A DNA stretch of 22,226 nt, taken from positions 1 through 22,226 of the forward strand of contig VXRS01000137.1 of assembly GCA_009838385.1 (NCBI GenBank), given 5' to 3'. Every line of letters begins with the position of its first letter. The first letter of the stretch is position 1. Below the pieces are notes generated by a model. The model was not told the DNA's origin and ran no database searches. It worked only from the letters and a program-made list of their open reading frames with translations. Positions 17,260 through 22,226 of the stretch are shown in pieces. Source of the stretch: Dehalococcoidia bacterium. GTDB lineage: Bacteria; Chloroflexota; Dehalococcoidia; Tepidiformales; Tepidiformaceae. The position numbers were made by a program, and so were the translations under genes.

Positions 17260-17341
17260 TCGCCCCTGCCTCCGTTGTTCGAGTCAACTTTACCCGCTGC
17301 TGGAGCCAGATGCCATGTTGTCGGGCCAGCGCAGGCTCCCT

Positions 17342-18679
17342 CTAGCTTCCAGCCGCCTCGCCCGCGATTTGCGCCTCCGCGAACGGCGTGATCGTCTCCG
17401 CCACGTCGACGGTGCTGTCGAGCCGCTTCTGCAGACCGCTCATTAGACCGAGCACCCGCAGGATCAGCAGGATGTCGGGCGGCATCTCCGTCACCGGGTT
17501 CTCCGACAGCAGCCGAGCGAGCCGCTCGTTCACCTCGCCGACCACCTCGGCGTCGGCGTAGGGACGCTGCTCCGGCCCCGCCGACTCGAAGAAGGAGCGC
17601 CCCAGCGCCACAAGCATCTCCGGGTCGTCGTACCGCGTCCGGAACCCGAGGTCCTGGAATCCCTTCAGCATCCCGGCGTCGTTCTGGCTCAGGACGGCCA
17701 GCGTGAAGAGGTTGTAGGTCTTGCGGAAGTCGTCGGGCAGGTGCTTGCTCATCCCAAAATCGAGGAACACCACAACCGGGCCCGGCAGCACCAGCAGGTT
17801 CCCCGGGTGCGGGTCGGCGTGGAAGAAGCCGTTCACGAGAATCTGCTCGCAGTACGCCTCCATCATGATCTGCGCGACCGCGTCCGGGTCGATCCCCGCA
17901 GCCACCAGCTCGTCCGTCGCCGAAATCTTGATGCCGTCGATGTACTCCATCGTCAGCACCCGTCGCTCCGTGTGCTCCCAGACAATCTCCGGGACGCGCA
18001 CGTCCGTCCGGTGCGACAGCTCCCGCGCCACCCGCTCCGCGCTCCGCCCCTCCGCCACGAAGTCCAGCTCGCGTGGCGTGTAGTCCGCGATTTCCGCGAT
18101 CAGCATGCGGAAGTCCCAACGCCGCTCGATGCGCGCCAGGATCTCGATCAACACACTGATGCTGCGGAGGTCCGTCTCCACCACCCGCGAGATGCCCGGG
18201 TACTGCACCTTCACCGCTACCTCGCGACCGTCGTGCGTGACGGCCCGGTGCACCTGCGCCAGCGACGCCGCCGCGATCGGCTCGCGCTCGAAGCTCGCGA
18301 ACGCCTCCTCCGGCGCCGCCCCCAGCTCCCGCCGTACCTGCCCCGCAATCTCCTCGTACGACCGTGGCGGCACCGAGTCCTGCAGCCGGCTCAGCACCGC
18401 TACCAGCTCCGGCGGCGCCACGTCCGCCCGACTGCTCAGGAACTGGCACGACTTGATCAGCAGCCCCTGCATCCGGATCGCCAGCCGGTAGAGCCGCTCG
18501 CCCGTCGCGCGGTGCTGGTCGCGGTAGCGCGCCTTGCGCTCCGCCTCGCTCAGACCGGGCGTCTTCTGGATGCGCTTGTAACCCAGGTAGATGACGACGA
18601 AATTCCAGGCGACGAGCAGGAACCGCCAGATGCGTCGGGGCCAGGGCAGGGGTTGGAGACCCGTGTGAATCCTGGCCAT
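17342..18679 (-). CDS. ABC1/UbiB/AarF-family atypical kinase
   Basis: A 445-residue ABC1-family protein; members support quinone or other lipid metabolism, and UbiB-type proteins have ATPase or kinase-like activity. Visible motifs are the Ala-rich loop A-A-A-S-L-A-Q-V-H, V-A-V-K157-V-Q, E-Y-I-D-G, H287-A-D-P-H-P-G-N294 and L-D307-F-G. The family-defining KxGQ motif reads K76-S-C78-Q, a Gly-to-Cys change. An N-terminal hydrophobic stretch (residues 19-33) and a C-terminal region with L-I-L-R-V-L-G-L-M-S-G-L could be membrane-associated. The ATG at 18679 is divergent from the tRNA gene. No ubiquinone or menaquinone genes are nearby. Substrate unknown. Confidence 0.9.
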   Translation of the reverse strand: MARIHTGLQPLPWPRRIWRFLLVAWNFVVIYLGYKRIQKTPGLSEAERKARYRDQHRATGERLYRLAIRMQGLLIKSCQFLSSRADVAPPELVAVLSRLQDSVPPRSYEEIAGQVRRELGAAPEEAFASFEREPIAAASLAQVHRAVTHDGREVAVKVQYPGISRVVETDLRSISVLIEILARIERRWDFRMLIAEIADYTPRELDFVAEGRSAERVARELSHRTDVRVPEIVWEHTERRVLTMEYIDGIKISATDELVAAGIDPDAVAQIMMEAYCEQILVNGFFHADPHPGNLLVLPGPVVVFLDFGMSKHLPDDFRKTYNLFTLAVLSQNDAGMLKGFQDLGFRTRYDDPEMLVALGRSFFESAGPEQRPYADAEVVGEVNERLARLLSENPVTEMPPDILLILRVLGLMSGLQKRLDSTVDVAETITPFAEAQIAGEAAGS

Positions 18680-18695
18680 AAATCCACTGTAGCAG

Positions 18696-18712
18696 AGCCC
18701 CCGATAGGGGCT
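18696..18712 (-). other. Hairpin upstream of the ABC1 kinase gene
   Basis: AGCCCC/GGGGCT form a 6-bp stem with a 5-base loop, 17-33 bases before the kinase ATG. It could be a 5'-UTR structure. No convincing promoter was found for the kinase or the divergent tRNA between 18680 and 18780. Confidence 0.3.
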
Positions 18713-18780
18713 GCCGGAGCCAATTCGGGAGCCCTTACCTGTTGCCCGTTCCCCCGCCCCGCCGGAAACTGAGAGCCCGT

Positions 18781-18855
18781 TCCCCGGTAGCTCAACGGTA
18801 GAGCGAGCGGCTGTTAACCGCTAGGTTCGAGGTTCGAATCCTCGCCGGGGAGCCA
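18781..18855 (+). tRNA. tRNA-Asn (anticodon GTT)
   Basis: Full cloverleaf. The acceptor TCCCCGG pairs with CCGGGGA (18845-18851), and the D stem GCTC with GAGC. The anticodon stem AGCGG/CCGCT carries loop CTGTTAA with anticodon GTT at 18813-18815. The T arm is CGAGG-TTCGAAT-CCTCG, the discriminator is G, and the 3' CCA is encoded. It is a stand-alone gene between the divergent kinase gene and the YbaY-like lipoprotein. Confidence 0.98.
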
Positions 18856-18924
18856 CCCCGGACCCCAGCCTGTTCCCCCACCTGGCCGTTCCGTCTTCGC
18901 CCCGTTCGCGACCCGCATAGGCTT

Positions 18925-18952
18925 CGGCCGGGAACGGTTCCCGTTCTGGCCG
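18925..18952. other. Compound hairpin between tRNA-Asn and the lipoprotein gene
   Basis: CGGGAA/TTCCCG (18929-18934/18938-18943) make a 6-bp stem, flanked by CGGC and GCCG arms separated by a four-base bulge. It may terminate the tRNA transcript or lie in the lipoprotein leader. There is no T-tract. The rest of 18856-18986 shows nothing else I can support. Confidence 0.3.
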
Positions 18953-18986
18953 CATACTCTCTCTATGGCGGGAGGGGAGTGAACCG

Positions 18987-19769
18987 GTGGCGCTTCTCGT
19001 GTCGCATGCCCTCGTGGTCGCCGTCTTCGCAGTGGTCGCGGCTGCCGCAGCCGCCTGCGGATCGTCCGGGTCCGCGGGTGTGATCACGGGCGAGGTGCGC
19101 TTTGCCCGCGAGGTCGACTTGCCCGAAGGCGCCGTCGTCACCGTCAGGCTGCTCGATACCTCCCTGGCCGACGCGTCTTCCGTGGAGCTCGGCCGCCACG
19201 TGATCGAGAACGCCGAGCGCCTCCCCGTTCGCTTCCGCATCGAGTACGACCCCGACGAAGTCTCCGAACGCAACGAGTACTCCCTCAGCGCCAGAGTCGA
19301 GCTTGGTAATGACCTGCTCTACATCAACGACACCGTCCACACGGTCCTCACGCGCGGCGCTCCCCGCAACTCTGATGTCGTCGTCGTCTCCACCAACCCC
19401 TTCGACGCATGCGTCGAACCCCTGCCGGGTGTCCTCCACTCTGGTTTCCCCGATCGAGAACTCCCCGCGGACGCCGTGCTCCACGTTCGCCTGGTTGATG
19501 TCACCGACCCCGAGGAGCCGGTCGTGGTCACGCAAGTGATCCAGGGCGACCTCGCCGACTTCCCCCTCGACTTCGAGCTGCCGCACGAGGGCGTCCAGAT
19601 CAGCCGCCACCACCGGTACGAGCTGGAAGCCGAGATCGTCGCCGGCGACGAGGTCCTCTTCCACATCCCCCGGGAGGAGTGGCGCCGCACTTGGTTGCCG
19701 CACTGCCCGAACGACGACCTGCAACTGGTCAACGACGTCTTCCCGGCCGACGAATTTCCCGAAGAGTAG
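18987..19769 (+). CDS. Predicted lipoprotein with two YbaY-like domains
   Basis: A 260-residue exported protein. The GTG at 18987 follows a GGAGGGG ribosome-binding site by about nine bases. A hydrophobic signal (residues 2-23) ends in A-A-A-C24-G-S-S, a lipobox-like site with Ala where Leu is usual, and the N-region lacks Arg/Lys. Residues ~32-125 resemble the YbaY/YscW-type beta domain (I-T-G-E-V-R-F, then L-P-E-G-A-V-V-T-V-R-L-L-D-T-S, and Y-S-L-S-A-R-V). Residues ~145-240 look like a second, more divergent copy (L-P-A-D-A-V-L-H-V-R-L-V-D-V-T, then Y-E-L-E-A-E-I-V). It should be anchored outside the membrane. Function is unknown. Its stop faces the SDR stop 14 bases away. Confidence 0.75.
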   Translation: MALLVSHALVVAVFAVVAAAAAACGSSGSAGVITGEVRFAREVDLPEGAVVTVRLLDTSLADASSVELGRHVIENAERLPVRFRIEYDPDEVSERNEYSLSARVELGNDLLYINDTVHTVLTRGAPRNSDVVVVSTNPFDACVEPLPGVLHSGFPDRELPADAVLHVRLVDVTDPEEPVVVTQVIQGDLADFPLDFELPHEGVQISRHHRYELEAEIVAGDEVLFHIPREEWRRTWLPHCPNDDLQLVNDVFPADEFPEE

Positions 19770-19771
19770 TC

Positions 19772-19785
19772 GAGCCGCTCGGCTC
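19772..19785. terminator. Candidate shared hairpin between convergent stops
   Basis: GAGCC-GCTC-GGCTC forms a 5-bp stem with a four-base loop in the 14-base gap between the lipoprotein TAG and the SDR TGA, touching the latter. It has no T-tract, so termination is only inferred from position. Confidence 0.3.
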
Positions 19786-20782
19786 AGCCCCTCTCCCGCG
19801 AGTCCGCCACCAGCGGTTCGCTCGCTTCCCACAACCTGGCGCCGTTCTCCGGATCCGAGGCGGTGGGCGAGACCGCCTTCCGTTGCATCAGGTGCAGGTA
19901 CATGCCCGTCGACCGCCCCGCCTCCTCCGCGCAACACAGGTAGATGACGGGCCCGATCGCCTCTTCCGGCGACTGGAAGAAGTGTTTGAGCACGGCTGTC
20001 GCCAGCGGCTTCAGCAGGAGCGGCGTGTCCCGCGCGATGTTCGACGCTACGCCTCCCGGGCACATGGCGTGTACCGCCACCTCCACGTCTCCCTCCGGGT
20101 TGAGCCTGCGCGACAGCTCGGTCGCGAACGTGCACTGCACGAGCTTGGTGAGGCCGTAGCGCACCATGCTCTCCCCCATGTCGTAATCCACGAAGGCCCC
20201 GAAGTGCTCGAAGTCGATGGTGTGATCGGAACGGTGCGCCTCCGACGAGACGAACACGACCCGCGGAACGTCGTCGGCGACACTGGCCGGCCGAAGCACG
20301 CCGTCCTCGAGCCAGCGGTCGATCATCACCCGGCTGGACAGGAAGTGGACTGCGAACATCGTCTCGTACCCCTGCGGGGTCCTCTGAGCCGTTCGCGGCA
20401 TCAGGCCGGCGTTGAACACCGCGATGTCGATCCGGGTGTCGCGCTCGGCGAGGCGGTCGCAGAGGCGGTGCACGGAAGCGAGGTCCGCCAGGTCCACCTC
20501 CAGCATCTCCACCGCCTCGGACCCTGACAGCCGCGCGACCTCGTCGCGGATGCCTGCATGCCCCGGCCTGCAGGCGAGGATCATGTTGCCGCCGCGCCGG
20601 GCCAGCTCCACCGCTGCCGCCTTTCCCAGCCCGCTGTTCGCTCCCGTCACGAGGCAGGTCTTGCCGTCGATGCGGGCGTCTCCCGGGGCCGGGTCCACCT
20701 CCGCAACCTTCGGAGCCCTGAGGTCCCGGCTTGCTTTGAAAAAAGCGCTCACGAAGCTGCCATCGCCCATCTGCCTGGCCAT
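19784..20782 (-). CDS. Short-chain dehydrogenase/reductase (retinol dehydrogenase-like)
   Basis: NAD(P)-dependent oxidoreductase of 332 residues. Classical SDR motifs are present: the cofactor-binding T46-G-A-N-S-G-L-G53, D-L-A-D near residue 97, N124-A-G, the catalytic Ser in V-F-V-S-S (179-180), and Y209-G-L-T-K213. The extended form with N-S-G-L-G and the long insert before the active site resembles the retinol dehydrogenase/WWOX/protochlorophyllide-reductase-like group. About 40 N-terminal residues precede the fold. The ATG at 20782, with GGGGGCGAG upstream, is ten bases after the sulfotransferase stop, so the two are co-transcribed. A hydrophobic alcohol or ketone substrate is likely but not shown. 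Confidence 0.9.
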   Translation of the reverse strand: MARQMGDGSFVSAFFKASRDLRAPKVAEVDPAPGDARIDGKTCLVTGANSGLGKAAAVELARRGGNMILACRPGHAGIRDEVARLSGSEAVEMLEVDLADLASVHRLCDRLAERDTRIDIAVFNAGLMPRTAQRTPQGYETMFAVHFLSSRVMIDRWLEDGVLRPASVADDVPRVVFVSSEAHRSDHTIDFEHFGAFVDYDMGESMVRYGLTKLVQCTFATELSRRLNPEGDVEVAVHAMCPGGVASNIARDTPLLLKPLATAVLKHFFQSPEEAIGPVIYLCCAEEAGRSTGMYLHLMQRKAVSPTASDPENGARLWEASEPLVADSRERG

Positions 20783-20792
20783 GTCTCGCCCC

Positions 20793-22049
20793 CTATTCGA
20801 CCGGAATCGCGTACCTGGCCCGGTAGGCCGCGAACGCCCGGTCGATGGTTTCCTCGTCCAGCCCGAAGTCGTCCAGCCGGTAGCTATGCCTGCCGAACCG
20901 GTTCTGGGGATTGGCGTCCAGGTACTGCTCGGCGTTCCGCACGGCCTCGCCGTCGAACGCAAGCCCCGCGCGCTCGGTAATGCGCCGGAGCTGGCTGATT
21001 GGGTCGTCCATGAGGTCGTAGTACGACATGTCGATGAACTGGTCGGGATTCGCCGTGACCCGCGTCTCCATGGCCGACTCCACCATCCGCTGGGTCTTCC
21101 TCAGCCAGTGGCCGGCGATTTCCTGGGGGTCGACGGCGTCGCTGAAGATGCCTCGCCCGTGCGCGACCATGCTGCAGAACGACGGCACCGTCTTGCGCGG
21201 GTCGCGGTGGGTCTGGACCACCAGCGCCTTGGGAAAGACCTTCAGGAACACGTCGAGGTACTCCATGTGCTGCGGCGTCTTGAGCACCCAGTGCCGGCCG
21301 GGATGCCGCCGGCACAGGATCCTCAGCACCCTAGCGAAGTACTCGTAGGCCGGTTCCTGGTCCTGCGCCTCCAGCCAGCGGGCGTACGTCGGGACATGCA
21401 TGGTCGCTTCCGGTGTCTGACTCATGAGGCTCAGATCGAGCAGCAGGATGTCTTCCTCCGGCTCACCCGGGTCCATCGGGTGGATCGCGTTGAAGTTCGG
21501 TGACAGGTACCCGATCGCGCGCTGCGCCAGCGTGGCGCGGGTGATCGGGATGGCCGGCCCCCGCGCGTTCACGGCCCGTGCCGGAACGGGCTCCATGGCT
21601 TCGAAACCCGTCACGCCGCGAATCTCCGGGTGCGAGAACAGCAGGCGGTGTAGCAGCGTCGTGCCGGTTCGCTGCAGCCCGGTAATGACGATGATGGAGC
21701 CGAGGTCGATGTCGAGGATTTCCGGGTGGCGCCTGAGCAGCTCCTGAATTCGCAGGCGCTGCACCAGAGCCCCATCGAGCCGCGACCGTTGCACCGCCCG
21801 TCCGGTGGCGGTCAGTTGCGCCTCCTCGTTCATCGACCGCACCAGCACGTTCAGCGCCTCGACGTGGCCATCGTCCCCGAAGTCCGAAAGCCCGGTCTTC
21901 CGCTTCGCGGAGTCGAGGAGCGCCTCCACGCTCAGCGGGTTCGACCAGCCAAGGTTCTCGGCGGCCCGGCCCACCGCATTGAACGCCCTGACCGGGAGCG
22001 GTCGGTACGGGTGCCGGTAGTCGGTGGAGGTCTCGGTGCGGCTGGCCAT
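20793..22049 (-). CDS. PAPS-dependent sulfotransferase family protein
   Basis: Predicted to transfer sulfate from PAPS to a hydroxyl or amine. The 418-residue product has the 5'-phosphosulfate-binding loop T123-G-L-Q-R-T-G-T-T near residue 123, K257-T-P (a typical conserved Lys-Thr-Pro), and the 3'-phosphate motif H281-R-D-P-R with S290. An N-terminal helical region of ~110 residues precedes the fold, as in the Sulfotransfer_3-like bacterial proteins. I start at the ATG at 22049, fourteen bases after the stop of the upstream DUF1214-like gene; the open frame extends back, but those codons overlap that gene. The ribosome-binding site is weak or too close (AGGGA two bases before ATG). Many family members have no proven activity; the substrate is unknown. 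Confidence 0.88.
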   Translation of the reverse strand: MASRTETSTDYRHPYRPLPVRAFNAVGRAAENLGWSNPLSVEALLDSAKRKTGLSDFGDDGHVEALNVLVRSMNEEAQLTATGRAVQRSRLDGALVQRLRIQELLRRHPEILDIDLGSIIVITGLQRTGTTLLHRLLFSHPEIRGVTGFEAMEPVPARAVNARGPAIPITRATLAQRAIGYLSPNFNAIHPMDPGEPEEDILLLDLSLMSQTPEATMHVPTYARWLEAQDQEPAYEYFARVLRILCRRHPGRHWVLKTPQHMEYLDVFLKVFPKALVVQTHRDPRKTVPSFCSMVAHGRGIFSDAVDPQEIAGHWLRKTQRMVESAMETRVTANPDQFIDMSYYDLMDDPISQLRRITERAGLAFDGEAVRNAEQYLDANPQNRFGRHSYRLDDFGLDEETIDRAFAAYRARYAIPVE

Positions 22050-22063
22050 GTCCCTGTATCCGG

Positions 22064-22225
22064 TTAGCGCAGGCTGCTCAGCTTGACCAGTCGCGTCTGC
22101 GGTTGCGGGTGCTCCTCCGCCCGCACCCAGCGGAAGCACATCGTTCCCGACGTGTGGCCCGTCGTCTCGAGCCAGTTGGGGTGGCCGGGATCCGTGTGCG
22201 CCACCACCAGCCGAATGGACCCGTC
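22064..22225 (-). CDS. C-terminal end of a DUF1214-like protein (5' partial)
   Basis: The last 53 residues of a gene running off the window on the minus strand. The tail holds N-W-L-E-T-T-G-H-T-S-G-T-M and F-R-W-V, followed by a Pro/Gln-rich stretch and V-K-L. This matches the conserved end of DUF1214 proteins (N-W-L-D-T-x-G-H-x-x-G, then R-W). The TAA at 22066-22064 is fourteen bases before the sulfotransferase ATG, so the three genes form one transcription unit. DUF1214/DUF1254-type proteins have no settled function. The fragment is short, hence the moderate confidence. Confidence 0.6.
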   Translation of the reverse strand, partial: DGSIRLVVAHTDPGHPNWLETTGHTSGTMCFRWVRAEEHPQPQTRLVKLSSLR

Positions 22226-22226
22226 A

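Noticed and set aside
18781..18855. tRNA-Asn as an integration site for a mobile element
   Set aside because: No integrase gene and no repeat of the tRNA 3' end is seen in the flanking 3.4 kb of the window.
18979..19050. Alternative lipoprotein start at GTG 18979, which would give a basic N-region
   Set aside because: It is out of frame with the YbaY-like domains and loses the hydrophobic signal segment. A frameshift would have to be invoked without other evidence.

Overview
This is a high-GC bacterial chromosomal segment, about two thirds G+C by eye. It carries core housekeeping genes flanked by less conserved accessory genes. An RNase Y gene, a Gram-positive-type SOS box at recA, a PyrR-led pyrimidine operon, FabZ without LPS genes and an unusual repeat/metallopeptidase protein together suggest a deep-branching, Gram-positive-like lineage. 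I favour Chloroflexota (Dehalococcoidia-like), but this is an inference from gene content, not a phylogenetic result.

Layout. At 3-1982 (+) lies the 3' part of a long repeat protein with a C-terminal zinc-metallopeptidase domain, cut by the window edge. From about 2023 to 18679 almost everything is on the minus strand. In transcription order there is an ABC1/UbiB-family kinase-like gene, a small PaREP1/HEPN-like gene, and the pyrimidine operon pyrR-pyrB-pyrC-carA-(GNAT)-(membrane protein)-carB-pyrK. The pyr genes abut or overlap, mostly by ATGA, so they are probably translationally coupled. Next come a small coiled-coil membrane protein, recA-recX, then rny-(PHP phosphoesterase)-fabZ, and a B-box-like zinc-finger membrane protein. 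A tRNA-Asn (GTT) and a lipoprotein with two YbaY-like domains are on the plus strand at 18781-19769. Convergent to them is an accessory minus-strand set: the 3' end of a DUF1214-like gene, a PAPS-type sulfotransferase and a short-chain dehydrogenase.

How the genes work together. carA/carB make carbamoyl phosphate, pyrB and pyrC carry it to dihydroorotate, and pyrK is the electron-transfer subunit of a class 1B dihydroorotate dehydrogenase. The catalytic partner pyrD, and pyrE and pyrF, are not in the window. The operon leader holds a near-perfect PyrR-binding RNA hairpin. Its outer stem reaches into a strong Shine-Dalgarno sequence, which serves a 20-codon leader ORF whose stop overlaps the GTG start of pyrR. 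This looks like uracil-responsive translational control relayed through a coupled leader peptide. recA has a LexA-type box 42 bases upstream of its start, and recX follows as its modulator.

Most noteworthy: the pyr leader architecture, the DG-repeat/metallopeptidase fusion, two non-pyrimidine genes embedded between carA and carB, a KSCQ variant of the KxGQ motif in the ABC1 protein, a 7-bp hairpin at the predicted 5' end of the rny message, and the duplicated YbaY-like lipoprotein. No CRISPR array, insertion sequence, rRNA or prophage was seen.
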